Counted from the first letter of the stretch, positions 1 to 7,955 are shown. The stretch is DNA of 34,899 bases from Pseudopedobacter sp038237895 (GCA_038237895.1 JBBRYE010000023.1:1-34899); one strand, 5' to 3'. The notes: generated by a model not told the origin, from the sequence alone. Numbers and translations: made by a program.

Positions 1-337
1 AGGCAATTACAGAGCTTAAACCCGATTGATGAACCAGTCCTTCCTTTTCTAATTTAGCAAATCTTACTTTATAGGTTTGTGCCCAATGTTCTACTTTTCT
101 TGGCGCAATAAGCTGCATGGTTCTTTCATCATCAAGTTTTCGTCTTATCCCATCAATCCATCCAAAACATAACAATTGGTCTAAAACTTCCTGAACAGAA
201 ACATACTTTTCTTTAATTTCCTTTTTAAAAGTAACCAGCCAAACACTTTCTTTTTGCGAGTGGTTTTTAAATAACCATTCTCTCAATTCAGATGAAGACG
301 TTACTTCAATTTTCTCAAAATTTTCTGTTTCAATCAT
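1..337 (-). CDS. YdeI/OmpD-associated-family protein, partial (C-terminus outside window)
   Basis: An open frame starts at an ATG at 335-337 on the minus strand and runs off the left edge, giving the first 112 residues. The segment IDGIRRKLDDERTMQLIAPR, followed by a conserved Trp a few residues on, is the hallmark of the YdeI/OmpD-associated (bacteriocin-protection-like) family, whose biochemical role is poorly defined. It lies 25 bp downstream of the DUF2461 gene on the same strand and may be the last gene of that run. The family assignment is from motif recognition; the function is unknown. The rest of the protein (about 70-80 residues in typical members) is not visible here. Confidence 0.75.
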   Translation of the reverse strand, partial: MIETENFEKIEVTSSSELREWLFKNHSQKESVWLVTFKKEIKEKYVSVQEVLDQLLCFGWIDGIRRKLDDERTMQLIAPRKVEHWAQTYKVRFAKLEKEGLVHQSGLSSVIA

Positions 338-362
338 TTACTTTCTAAGCTAATATCTTAAA

Positions 363-1022
363 CTAAACTAGCGTTTGATCTAAAAAGCAAAGAAATGGTA
401 ATGCTGCATTAAAGGTATCGGCTAATTCTGTAGCAAAGTTTTCTGAAAGAACTGTTTTTTCATCAAAGGTTCTTTTAACCAAATACTGTTTAAGCTTTAA
501 GAGTTTAATATCAGGATGGTTATCATCATAACCCTTCGGCGGACGAATTAAGGTTTCTCCAATAATTTGATCAAAAAAATCCTTGAAATTTTTATCGCTG
601 ATGATTTGATGTAAATCCGAACCATTATAATCTATTTCTTGCCTTACATTTTTTAAAATCTCAGTTTCGGGCTGGTGCAAGCCACTCATAATGAATGTCT
701 CTACCGGCGAAACATGTATATAAAATTTACATTTCTTATCCTCACTATCCCTATCAATTAAAGAAGATATGTTGTTTTTGTACGGGCTTTTGTCTTTAGA
801 AAACCTGATGTCTCGGTTAATTCTACTTACATATTTTTTAGGCTCTTTAATCACAATATCATCCAATTTTTTTAGCTCGTTTTGTAGAGCATCCATAAAT
901 TGGGCTTGGTTTTCTTTTGCTTGTTCCCAGCGATTTCTATTGGCTTCAAACCAGGGTTTATTATTGTTTTGTGCTAGTTCGCTCAAAAAATCTAATGTCT
1001 CTTTTTTAATTTTTACACTCAT
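363..1022 (-). CDS. DUF2461 family protein
   Basis: A 219-residue protein covering the usual full length of DUF2461 (TIGR02453). The N-terminus carries the family signature FLSELAQNNNKPWFEANR (residues 12-29). This is followed by a conserved RINRDIRFSKDKSPYK block (about 67-82), and the remainder reads as the alpha/beta core. No signal peptide or membrane segment is seen, so a cytoplasmic protein is expected. It sits 12 bp downstream of the DHA2 transporter on the same strand and is probably cotranscribed with it or by read-through from the efflux operon. No reaction is established for the family, and the association with efflux may be coincidental. Confidence 0.85.
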   Translation of the reverse strand: MSVKIKKETLDFLSELAQNNNKPWFEANRNRWEQAKENQAQFMDALQNELKKLDDIVIKEPKKYVSRINRDIRFSKDKSPYKNNISSLIDRDSEDKKCKFYIHVSPVETFIMSGLHQPETEILKNVRQEIDYNGSDLHQIISDKNFKDFFDQIIGETLIRPPKGYDDNHPDIKLLKLKQYLVKRTFDEKTVLSENFATELADTFNAALPFLCFLDQTLV

Positions 1023-1034
1023 AAAAAATCAAAT

Positions 1035-2612
1035 TTAATGTGCTGAGCTTACATCTACGGCACCACCTTTTTTAAACTTGGCTAAAAAAACGATGGGTAA
1101 AATACAGGCACAAACTATAGCTATTAATAAAAATCCTTCGGCATAACTTACCACTGCAGATTGATAAGAAACTGCCCCTTCTATGGCTCGGGTTGCCATT
1201 TCTTGGGCTTCGCCTAAGGATTTTCCTTGGCCTTGAAACCCTTTTACTAAACCAAAAAAACGTTCGTTTGCTTCTGTGCTGTATTGTGTTACGTTGCTAA
1301 TTAAATCGTTTCTATGAATAGCAAAACGCCTAGTTACAAAAGTATTTACAACTGCAATACCAATTGCACCACCTAATAACCTTAACATATTAGACAAACC
1401 AGATGCTTGCCCAATAGCTCTACCTTTTAAACCTGATAATGTTAAGCCAGCAACGGGAACAAAAATAAACCCAAAGCCAAATCCTCTAATCATTTGTGGC
1501 CAAAACCAATCAAATTCTCCAGAAGCTGGTGTTGCTAAAAAATAAGTAATAACCTCATACAATATTACTGCAGAAAAACCTAAAAGCACTAAAAACTTTG
1601 GATTAACTCCTTTTTTAATTAGGGTAGCATTTAAACCCATCAACATCCCCGTAAGGAAAGAACTAGGTAAGATAAGTAATCCCGTTCTGGTGGCATTCCA
1701 CCCTAAAAAGCTTTGTACAAAAACAGGATACAAAAATACCGAGCAATAAATAGCGATACCAAATGCCAAATTGAGCATACAGCCTACTATCACATTTCTG
1801 TTTTTTAAAATTCTTAAATCAACTACTGGGTTTTTAGCTTTTAGCTCTCTAATCACAAAAGCTATTAAACCTAGGCCAGATAAAATGGTTGTATAAAGAA
1901 TAAAATTATTAGTAAACCAATCTTTACGTTCACCCTCCTCCAATACCATTTGTAAGCCACCTATCCCCATAATTAAGAATAAAACACCCAGATAATCTAT
2001 TTTTCCCGTTTTCTCTCCTTTTAAACCCTTTATATATTTCCAGGAGAGAAAAGTGGCAATTATTCCAATTGGTACATTCACATAAAATATCCAGCCCCAA
2101 GAAAAATTATCCGTTAAATATCCCCCCAAAACAGGCCCAAGGGTGGGTCCCATTACTATTCCTGCTCCAAATATTCCGTTAGCTTTGTCTATTTCTTCTG
2201 GCGGAAAAGTTTCTACCAAAATGGTTTGAGCCGTGGCCAATAAAGCACCACCTCCAATACCTTGTACAAAGCGCCAAAAAATTAAAGTATAAATTGAACC
2301 AGAAAAACCACATAAAAAAGACGCTGTAGTAAACAATACAACTGAGGCCGTAAAATAAACTTTACGCCCAAATATGTTACTCAAAAAACCCGTAAGCGGA
2401 ATAATAATAATATTTGAAATGGCGTAAGCTGTAATTACCCAAGCTGTTTCTTCAATGGTTGCCCCTAAATTACCTGCAATTTGCCTGGTAGCCACGTTTA
2501 CAATAGAAGTATCTATTAACTCCATAATGGCACAAGTAATAACGGTAATGGTAATTAACCATTTTTTAGCGCCAACTTCGTAAGTGGGTTGTTGTTGCAA
2601 AACCATTTCCAT
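1035..2612 (-). CDS. DHA2-family (EmrB/QacA-like) MFS drug:H+ antiporter
   Basis: A 525-residue, very hydrophobic protein with the length and roughly 14 membrane spans of DHA2 pumps. Visible motifs are LIDTSIVNVA (residues 32-41, the motif D1 region with its acidic residue), GFLSNIFGRKV (75-85, motif A in the loop after TM2) and GIVMGPTLGPVLGG (151-164, antiporter motif C). These pumps exchange protons for amphipathic drugs or lipids and, with a membrane-fusion protein and TolC, cross both membranes. The start lies 2 bp after the stop of the HlyD-family gene upstream, so the two are almost certainly translated from one mRNA. Substrate cannot be read from sequence. It is EmrB-like by architecture, but I do not assign orthology. 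Confidence 0.93.
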   Translation of the reverse strand: MEMVLQQQPTYEVGAKKWLITITVITCAIMELIDTSIVNVATRQIAGNLGATIEETAWVITAYAISNIIIIPLTGFLSNIFGRKVYFTASVVLFTTASFLCGFSGSIYTLIFWRFVQGIGGGALLATAQTILVETFPPEEIDKANGIFGAGIVMGPTLGPVLGGYLTDNFSWGWIFYVNVPIGIIATFLSWKYIKGLKGEKTGKIDYLGVLFLIMGIGGLQMVLEEGERKDWFTNNFILYTTILSGLGLIAFVIRELKAKNPVVDLRILKNRNVIVGCMLNLAFGIAIYCSVFLYPVFVQSFLGWNATRTGLLILPSSFLTGMLMGLNATLIKKGVNPKFLVLLGFSAVILYEVITYFLATPASGEFDWFWPQMIRGFGFGFIFVPVAGLTLSGLKGRAIGQASGLSNMLRLLGGAIGIAVVNTFVTRRFAIHRNDLISNVTQYSTEANERFFGLVKGFQGQGKSLGEAQEMATRAIEGAVSYQSAVVSYAEGFLLIAIVCACILPIVFLAKFKKGGAVDVSSAH

Positions 2613-2614
2613 AA

Positions 2615-3649
2615 CTATTTTGTTTTAACGGCTACTTTAACACTCATTCCTGCTCTTAATGGGTACTCATTTCCGGTTTGTTTGTCTAAAATAATTTTTA
2701 CTGGAATTCTCTGAGTAACTTTTACAAAATTTCCTGTAGCATTATCAGCTGGTAGTAAAGAAAACTTAGCTCCTGTAGCCTGTGAAAATGATTGTACTTT
2801 ACCTGTAAAAGTTTTGTCTCCGTAGGCATCTACATCAACTTCTACTTCTTGACCTACTTTAACATTCTCAATTTGTGTTTCCTTAAAATTGGCCACAATC
2901 CAAGCATTTTCATTATCTGCTATAGCCATTAAAGGTTGCGCAATAACAACAACTTGACCTACTTGTACATTTTTTTTAGATACAACACCATTGCAAGGAG
3001 CTTTAATGGTACAGTAAGTAAGTTGTAATTGTGCGGCTTCTAAATTATTCTCGGCTTGTTTAACAGAAAGTTGAGCCAAACTTATTCCATTATCTGATGA
3101 TTGTACGCTCGATTTTGTAGAAACAACCTGAGATTTAGATGCTTCTACCTGTGCTTGTGCCATCTTTAATTGTGCTTCCGCAGCTTCTTTCTCAGCCTTA
3201 ATGCCATCAAATTGTTGTTGTGTAGCTGATTTTTGCGCTAATAAATTTTTAAACCTCTCGAAATTTTTATTGGCGACTTCTACCCTAACCTTTGCTGCTT
3301 CTACAGATGCATTTGCAGAAATAGTTCCGGCTTGTACTGTATTCACACTTGAGTTTGCCGTATTTTTATTGCTTTGCGATAGGCTCACATTTTGTTTTGC
3401 TAAAGCTAATGCTACTTCTGCTTGTTGAACAGCAATTTTGTAATTGGCATCATCTAATACAATTAAAACATCGCCTTCTTTTACCACTTGGTTATCACTT
3501 ACCAATACTTGCTCTACCGTACTGTTTATTTTAGGAATTACTGGACTAATGTTTGCCTCTATCTGAGCGTTATCTGTGGTTTCTTTTCCACCGCAGCTAA
3601 CTAATATTGTACTTGCAGCAAATAAAATATAGTATAATTTTTTCATCAT
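2615..3649 (-). CDS. HlyD/EmrA-family periplasmic adaptor, predicted lipoprotein
   Basis: A 344-residue membrane-fusion protein. The N-terminus has a hydrophobic segment ending in the lipobox LVSC with Cys19, so it is probably lipid-anchored rather than carrying the single TM helix of classic EmrA. A lipoyl/biotinyl-like half (about 33-70, ending in KEGDVLIVLDD) leads into a long Ala/Gln/Lys-rich coiled-coil hairpin (about 70-210). The second lipoyl half contains CTIKAPCNGVVSKKNVQVGQ, and a beta-barrel region completes the protein. It would bridge the DHA2 pump (2 bp downstream) to the TolC protein (15 bp upstream). The family call is secure; the lipoprotein call rests only on the lipobox. 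Confidence 0.92.
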   Translation of the reverse strand: MMKKLYYILFAASTILVSCGGKETTDNAQIEANISPVIPKINSTVEQVLVSDNQVVKEGDVLIVLDDANYKIAVQQAEVALALAKQNVSLSQSNKNTANSSVNTVQAGTISANASVEAAKVRVEVANKNFERFKNLLAQKSATQQQFDGIKAEKEAAEAQLKMAQAQVEASKSQVVSTKSSVQSSDNGISLAQLSVKQAENNLEAAQLQLTYCTIKAPCNGVVSKKNVQVGQVVVIAQPLMAIADNENAWIVANFKETQIENVKVGQEVEVDVDAYGDKTFTGKVQSFSQATGAKFSLLPADNATGNFVKVTQRIPVKIILDKQTGNEYPLRAGMSVKVAVKTK

Positions 3650-3664
3650 TTTTGGATTTGATTG

Positions 3665-4999
3665 TTATCTCTGATTAATTGATTTTAATAGTTTTTTGTA
3701 GGCTAACTCAGCATTGGCTTGCGCCGATACCAAATTTAATTTAGCTTGTAAAAGCTGAGTGTTTGCCGTTAAATAATCTGTTGATGTAGTTGTATTTGCT
3801 TTAAATTTATTCTCCTCAACCCTAAAGTTCTCAGTAGCTTGTTCTATAGCTTTTTGGGCTAAACTAATTTTGTTCTTAGCCTGTAAAAAATTATTATAGT
3901 CTGTATTTACTTCAATCTGGATACCTTCCTTGGCTTGCTCTAAAACCGTATTAACTCTATCTAAAGCAAGCTTACTTTCCTTAATTTTATCCTTATTGGT
4001 ATATAAATTAGAAATGTTCCAGTTTAAAAATGCACCGATATTCCATGTACCTGTAAACACAGGCTGATTAGGAAATTGTCTTTGGTTTGGCTGGTCGTAA
4101 TTATAATTTGCACCTGCAGTTAACGTGGGTAAAAAATCTCCTTTAGCTAATTTTAAACCAGTGCCAGCTTGTTCTTTTCTTAATGTTAAACCTTTTAACT
4201 CCGCTCGGTTTGCTAAAGCTTTTTCTATATAAGGATTTAAATTATTTTCCGCTTGCGCTGATGCTGGTAAAGTTTCAGAAATATCTAAACCTTGATTGGG
4301 ATTTAAACCCGTAAGAATGGTCAAATTAAATTTTATTTGAGCAATTGTATTCTCTAATTCAGATAAATTAGTTTCTAAATTGGTAACGGCTAAATCGATT
4401 TTTAAAGCTTCGTTTTCTAAAATAATCCCTTGTTTAACAAAATTAAGGGCGTCTTTTTTTTGATTGTTTAGTAATTCTATATTGGCATTAACTATTTTCT
4501 TAGATTGCTTAAGTGTATATAAACCATACCAAAGAGAAGAAATAGTATACGCCACCTCAGCCTTATTTTTTTCATTATCGAAAGCAATGGCTTGCTTATC
4601 AAAGTTTAATAACTGATTTGCATATTTAACTTTCCCGCCTGCCCAAATCAGTTGCCTTGCTTGTAAAGAATTGTAAGATTGATTTAAAATTTGAGGATTT
4701 AAAATTACAGTCCCTGTAGGAAACGAAACCTGAAAAGGAGTGATGTTATCGCTAATGCGGATGTAACTTAAATTTGCGTTAAGCTGCGGTAGAGCCAAAT
4801 TTTTGTTTTGAGCAATTTTACTATCTGCAATTTGCGTATTAATGCTATCCAAAAGCAATTGTTTACTATGTGCTAAACCTAAGTTAACAGCTTGCTCTAA
4901 GCTTAAAACTTTGGGGTTTTGCGCATTAGCTCCTTGCCTAAACAATAGAAAAGTAGCTAAAAGAAGAATAGGTATTTTGAGGAGTAAACTTTTTTTCAT
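3665..4999 (-). CDS. TolC-family outer membrane efflux protein
   Basis: A 444-residue protein with a cleavable signal peptide (about 1-26, ending GANAQ) and the two-fold repeated helical/beta pattern of the outer-membrane efflux family. It opens with LSLEQAVNLGLAHSKQLLLD, and the second repeat begins around PYIEKALANRAELKGL and ends with a long amphipathic helix rich in Ala, Gln and Asn. It forms the trimeric outer-membrane exit duct for the adaptor and pump encoded just downstream. It is the first gene of the transporter operon: an 84-bp gap with a promoter-like box and palindromes separates it from the tetR gene. Start chosen at the ATG that begins the signal peptide. Confidence 0.93.
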   Translation of the reverse strand: MKKSLLLKIPILLLATFLLFRQGANAQNPKVLSLEQAVNLGLAHSKQLLLDSINTQIADSKIAQNKNLALPQLNANLSYIRISDNITPFQVSFPTGTVILNPQILNQSYNSLQARQLIWAGGKVKYANQLLNFDKQAIAFDNEKNKAEVAYTISSLWYGLYTLKQSKKIVNANIELLNNQKKDALNFVKQGIILENEALKIDLAVTNLETNLSELENTIAQIKFNLTILTGLNPNQGLDISETLPASAQAENNLNPYIEKALANRAELKGLTLRKEQAGTGLKLAKGDFLPTLTAGANYNYDQPNQRQFPNQPVFTGTWNIGAFLNWNISNLYTNKDKIKESKLALDRVNTVLEQAKEGIQIEVNTDYNNFLQAKNKISLAQKAIEQATENFRVEENKFKANTTTSTDYLTANTQLLQAKLNLVSAQANAELAYKKLLKSINQR

Positions 5000-5036
5000 T
5001 TATTATTTTGTTTAACTTTTTCTTAAAAAACTTCTA

Positions 5037-5068
5037 CAAATATAATTCATTTTATGAATTACGTTCAT
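5037..5068 (-). promoter_or_regulatory. Candidate tolC promoter overlapped by TetR-type operator
   Basis: On the minus strand TATATTTG (5037-5044) matches the Bacteroidetes -7 box TAnnTTTG, 38 bp before the tolC start. Overlapping it on the upstream side are two palindromes that share a half-site: TAATTCAT-TTT-ATGAATTA (5043-5061, perfect 8-bp arms) and ATGAA-TTACG-TTCAT (5054-5068). Three TTCAT/ATGAA boxes therefore alternate across 23 bp. The size and placement fit a site for the adjacent TetR regulator, which would block RNA polymerase. A good -33 TTG is not seen. The palindromes and -7 match are direct observations; TetR binding is inference. Confidence 0.6.
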
Positions 5069-5083
5069 TTATTTGAAAAAAAA

Positions 5084-5704
5084 TTATTTTTTTAATCCGT
5101 TATCTAAAAGATTAAGAAAAGTATTTAATAATTCTTGTTCTTCTATATCCATTTTTTCTTTAATAATAAGACCTTTAACTTTCATTAATTGTACAACGCC
5201 CACACTAATTCCCCATAAAATCATGGTTAAATGTAAAGGGTTCAAATTTGGATTTAGCGTACCATTATCAGCAGCTTCGTAGGCAATATCAGAAACAAGT
5301 TTAGAAATTTTATCACTAGATAGGTACATTTCTTCAGTCTCTGTAAGGGTATTGTTCACTTCATAAAGTGAAACTAAATCATGATAAAGCGGATATTTTT
5401 TGTAAAAGTTATAATTCGCTTTCGAAATCAACTTCAGTTTTTCTATTGGTGCATTTTCAGATTTTCGAACTTTTAAAAACTCGTTATAAAGTTTGTTTCT
5501 AGCTTTAATACTCAAAAAGCTTAAAATTTCTTCTTTGCTTTTAAAATATAAATAAATGGTTCCTTTCGCTAGTTCAGTTTCGCTCGCAATTAAATCTATA
5601 CTTAATCCATGAAGGCCATTTGCTTGCATTACTTTTTCGGCAGCCTTTAAAATATCATCTCGCCTGTTTTCCTTCTCTTTTTGCTTTCTGGTAATGGTAC
5701 TCAT
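5084..5704 (-). CDS. TetR/AcrR-family transcriptional regulator
   Basis: A 206-residue protein of normal TetR length. Residues about 14-62 form the TetR_N helix-turn-helix, with RRDDILKAAEKVMQANGLHG followed by the recognition segment ELAKGTIYLYFKSKEEIL. The C-terminal two thirds is an all-helical ligand-binding/dimerisation region with no recognisable subfamily signature. It is encoded directly upstream of, and in the same direction as, the TolC-HlyD-DHA2 genes, so it is the expected local repressor, released by a pump substrate. A TAGTTTTG box (5731-5738, minus strand) upstream could serve its own promoter. The double palindrome lies after its stop codon, so control of its own gene from that site is less obvious. 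Confidence 0.9.
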   Translation of the reverse strand: MSTITRKQKEKENRRDDILKAAEKVMQANGLHGLSIDLIASETELAKGTIYLYFKSKEEILSFLSIKARNKLYNEFLKVRKSENAPIEKLKLISKANYNFYKKYPLYHDLVSLYEVNNTLTETEEMYLSSDKISKLVSDIAYEAADNGTLNPNLNPLHLTMILWGISVGVVQLMKVKGLIIKEKMDIEEQELLNTFLNLLDNGLKK

Positions 5705-5730
5705 ATTAGTTTAAGGCTCAGTAAAAAATT

Positions 5731-5738
5731 CAAAACTA
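5731..5738 (-). promoter_or_regulatory. Candidate -7 box for the tetR gene
   Basis: TAGTTTTG on the minus strand fits TAnnTTTG and lies 27 bp upstream of the tetR ATG. No clear TTG is present 17-23 bp further upstream, so this is only a candidate. Confidence 0.3.
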
Positions 5739-5879
5739 ACAAACGATTTATTAAGAAGTAAATTTTAGAATGATTTTATAATTTTCAATTTTAGATACAG
5801 GAGACTCAAAAGTAAACATAATGCAAAAGGAATGCTTTATAGAATTATCAACCTCTTGTCTTTGCTTTAAATTTCTCAA

Positions 5880-5949
5880 CCGTGGTCTGTGTCGTCACAG
5901 ACCATTAAACTATCCATAATTCCGGTCTGTGAAGACACAGACCGTGGAT
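5880..5949. repeat. REP-like double-palindrome element, copy 1
   Basis: Two 20-bp quasi-palindromes, GGTCTGTGTCGTCACAGACC (5884-5903) and GGTCTGTGAAGACACAGACC (5924-5943), are separated by 20 bp. Each is a hairpin with 8-bp arms. The two are also near reverse complements of one another, so the whole element can fold as one long hairpin. The same structure recurs at 12519-12590 in the same orientation. The right arm abuts the glmS fragment, and its last bases supply the GTG start of that open frame. It resembles bacterial REP/BIME elements; no associated transposase (RAYT) is in the window. Confidence 0.85.
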
Positions 5950-6198
5950 AAAAAAGTAATCTCTAATATACAAGAAGTTAAAGCTAGAAAAGGAGTAGTG
6001 ATTGCTATTGTAACTGAAGGTGATACTGAAGTTGTAAATATGGCTGATTATTCGATTGAAATTCCGTACACAGATGAAGCTTTTTTACCATTAATTGCAA
6101 CTATTCCTTTACAACTATTATCTTACCATATTGCAGTTTTAAGAGGCTGTAATGTAGATCAGCCTAGAAACTTGGCAAAATCTGTAACGGTAGAATAG
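5944..6198 (+). pseudogene. C-terminal fragment of glmS (glucosamine-6-phosphate synthase)
   Basis: The open frame (from a GTG at 5929 inside the repeat, about 84 glmS-like codons) ends with DQPRNLAKSVTVE and contains NIQEVKARKGVVIAIVTEG and IPLQLLSYHIAVLRGCNVDQ. These are unmistakably the end of the second SIS domain of GlmS, normally about 610 residues. The glutaminase domain, the first SIS domain and most of the second are missing, so it cannot make glucosamine-6-phosphate. The first ten or so residues are translated repeat. A strong hairpin terminator follows, as expected for a native glmS tail. There are no internal stops or obvious damage, suggesting a recent duplication or rearrangement. 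An intact glmS must exist elsewhere if the cell makes its own wall precursors. Confidence 0.85.
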
Positions 6199-6218
6199 AT
6201 TTAATTAAAAATAAAATT

Positions 6219-6257
6219 AAAAATCCTCATTGCTTAATTAGCAATGAGGATTTTTTT
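6219..6257 (+). terminator. Rho-independent terminator after the glmS fragment
   Basis: AAATCCTCATTGC (6221-6233) and GCAATGAGGATTT (6241-6253) form a perfect 13-bp stem with a 7-nt loop (TTAATTA), followed by a T run. It lies 22 bp after the glmS stop codon. Confidence 0.88.
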
Positions 6258-6270
6258 AATAATTATTGAC

Positions 6271-6355
6271 TGTGCACAAACCTAAAAATATCAATTATTT
6301 AAAAAGGTAAAAGCCTTAATTCTGTGGATTGTTCATAAACCTAAAATAAATCAAT
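6271..6355. repeat. Imperfect direct repeat pair
   Basis: Two roughly 26-bp segments, 6271-6295 and 6330-6355, share the core CAAACCTAAAA / ATAAACCTAAAA and end in ATCAAT. They are about 80 percent identical by eye. The second runs into the stop codon of the Uma2 gene. It may be a small duplication scar; no function is evident. Confidence 0.4.
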
Positions 6356-6944
6356 CCTCTATTTTCTGATTGAACATTTCTTCTAAATCTAGTTTAAATT
6401 CTGGCAGAATAGTGGTGGTAACAAAGCTTCCTGAAGTTAATAACCTATCTGCTGTAAATTTATTTTCGCTGTTTAAGATATACCTAAAAAAAGTATTTTC
6501 ATTAGGGTGGATAATCCAATATTCCTTTACTGAAGCCTCCTCATAAACATGAAATTTGTTTTCCAACTCTTTTTTATTATTGCCAGGAGATAAAATCTCG
6601 ATTACAATATCCGGAGCGCCCAAACATCCTTTTTGATCAATTTTATTTGGGTCGCAAATTATGCATAAATCTGGTTGCAGAACGGTAATGATATTTTCAT
6701 TTTCCTGAGATTTTCTGGGTAAACGCACATCAAAAGGAGCAGTAAATAACTGACAGTTACTCTTCCTTAGAAAGATTCCTAACTCAAGTGTTAAATAAAG
6801 TGAAATTTTTTGATGATTAGTACTAGGCGCAGGACTCATTTTAAAAATCCTGCCTTTTATTAATTCAATACGCTCATCAAACTTCCACAATAAATAATCT
6901 GCGTAAGTGTAGGTTTTGTTAAGGTCTAAATCTTTAAATTCCAT
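6351..6944 (-). CDS. Uma2-family (DUF820) PD-(D/E)XK nuclease-like protein
   Basis: A 197-residue protein with the Uma2/DUF820 layout. The N-terminus carries ELIKGRIFKMSPAPSTNHQK (27-46). A PDL segment follows at Asp92, then the core PDIVIEILSPGN (111-122) with Glu116, and then HVYEEASVKEYWIIHP (132-147) with the conserved Lys140. This is the PD-(D/E)XK restriction-endonuclease fold with the expected acidic residues and lysine present, so a catalytically competent nuclease is possible. No substrate or biological role is established for these proteins, which are often expanded in cyanobacteria and scattered in Bacteroidetes. It is a lone gene between the glmS remnant and the lipoprotein array; no methylase or toxin-antitoxin partner is adjacent. 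Confidence 0.85.
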   Translation of the reverse strand: MEFKDLDLNKTYTYADYLLWKFDERIELIKGRIFKMSPAPSTNHQKISLYLTLELGIFLRKSNCQLFTAPFDVRLPRKSQENENIITVLQPDLCIICDPNKIDQKGCLGAPDIVIEILSPGNNKKELENKFHVYEEASVKEYWIIHPNENTFFRYILNSENKFTADRLLTSGSFVTTTILPEFKLDLEEMFNQKIED

Positions 6945-7256
6945 GATAGGGCTTTTACCAAAAATAGGGAATTAATTGAATAAATTTAAAGATTGGTATT
7001 TGTGAGATATGAGAAAGTTTATTCCACTTCTCTTTTAAGTGTTCCGATAGGATCACTAAAATATACTTAAAAAAACAAAGACTCTGTCCTGAAAGCTTTA
7101 AAAGATATTTTAATTTTTTATTGAACAAAATAATTAGATAGAATATGGTCATTTCCTAACCCGGACAAAGTCCTGAATTTTTTAACAGGATTTAAGTGAC
7201 CACTGAAATAGCGAACACTTAAACCAGTTGGGAATTCTGCTCAAATTAAGAAAGAA
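6945..7256. other. Gene-free stretch between Uma2 and the lipoprotein array
   Basis: About 310 bp with no convincing coding frame or RNA gene. A minus-strand frame at 6955-7152 has no protein-like composition. A weak 5-bp hairpin (TCCTG/CAGGA, around 7178-7193) is the only structure seen. Confidence 0.5.
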
Positions 7257-7342
7257 CCATTAACAAAAACTTAACATACTCACGAACAATTATTTGTATC
7301 TTTAATTGCCTTAGTATCGTATCATCTAAAAAACACAACATC
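7257..7342 (+). promoter_or_regulatory. Upstream region of lipoprotein A, duplicated at 8727-8811
   Basis: This 86-bp block and 8727-8811 share TTAACA, AACAATTATTTGTATCTT and TATCGTATC in the same order and at nearly the same distance from an ATG. TATCTTTA (7297-7304; TATCTTAC in the other copy) resembles the TAnnTTTG -7 box with one mismatch. Conservation between the copies, while the intervening bases diverge, supports a promoter/leader; the exact box is uncertain. Confidence 0.45.
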
Positions 7343-7929
7343 ATGAAAAAACAAAAATTAAATCTCCAAACTTTAAGCTTTTTGCTTTTAGTCTTAAGCT
7401 TTATCCTTACCACAGGTATGCAATGCAAAAAAGAGCAAAATGGCTTAGATGCCTTGCCCCTTGCAACACAAGAAGGTAAAGGAACTTTTGGTTGTTTGGT
7501 AAACGGCGAAGCTTTTACCCCTAAAGGTTCTAGTTTTGGTGGCCCAATCTTAAGTAGTTATTACCAGTATTTGAATAGCCAAACTGCTCAAGGATATTTT
7601 TTTAATGTTTTAGCAGTTCTGGAAATACAACAGAGAGTATTAGCATGGATTTTATTAGCAAAAACAGACCATTAGAAAATGGAAAAACTTATATTTTAAA
7701 AAAAATTGATATTGATAATACTACAGAAGCAGGTTATTTATTTTCTAATGTTACTACTTCAAGTAGTTATAAAACCCAAATTTCAATAAATATAGGGGAA
7801 TTGAAAATAAATAAATTAGATGAAATCAATCAAATAGTTTCGGGAACATTTTGGTTTGATGCACTTAATGAAAAAGGAGAAAAAGTTGAGGTACGAGAAG
7901 GGCGCTTTGATGTAAAATTTGTTAAATAA
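7343..7929 (+). pseudogene. Small lipoprotein A, frameshifted
   Basis: Two overlapping frames read as one protein. The first (from 7343) gives a signal sequence ending TTGMQCKK (Cys28) and then GKGTFGCLVNGEAFTPKG. The second frame gives FSSSGNTTESIS, then MDFISKNRPLENGKTYILKK, and ends SGTFWFDALNEKGEKVEVRE. Adding one T in the run at 7608-7611 joins them into a single frame of about 195 residues that aligns with lipoproteins B and C along its length. A frame-1 stop at 7603-7605 excludes a slip further upstream. As written it is broken, either a true mutation or a sequencing error at a short homopolymer. The family resembles DUF6252-type Bacteroidetes lipoproteins; function unknown. Confidence 0.8.
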
Positions 7930-7955
7930 TTTATAAACTATAAATGATAAAAATT

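Noticed and set aside
5821..5919. Short plus-strand frame running through REP-like copy 1
   Set aside because: It is 32 residues, Cys-rich, partly translated palindrome, and resembles nothing.
6351..6944. Uma2 protein as part of a defence cassette
   Set aside because: No methylase, helicase, toxin or antitoxin gene is adjacent, and Uma2 proteins have no proven defence role.
6955..7152. Minus-strand 65-residue frame as a small gene
   Set aside because: Composition and lack of any motif or promoter suggest chance; it spans an intergenic region.
7343..7929. Programmed ribosomal frameshift in lipoprotein A
   Set aside because: No slippery heptamer with a downstream pseudoknot is evident, and paralogues B and C need no frameshift.
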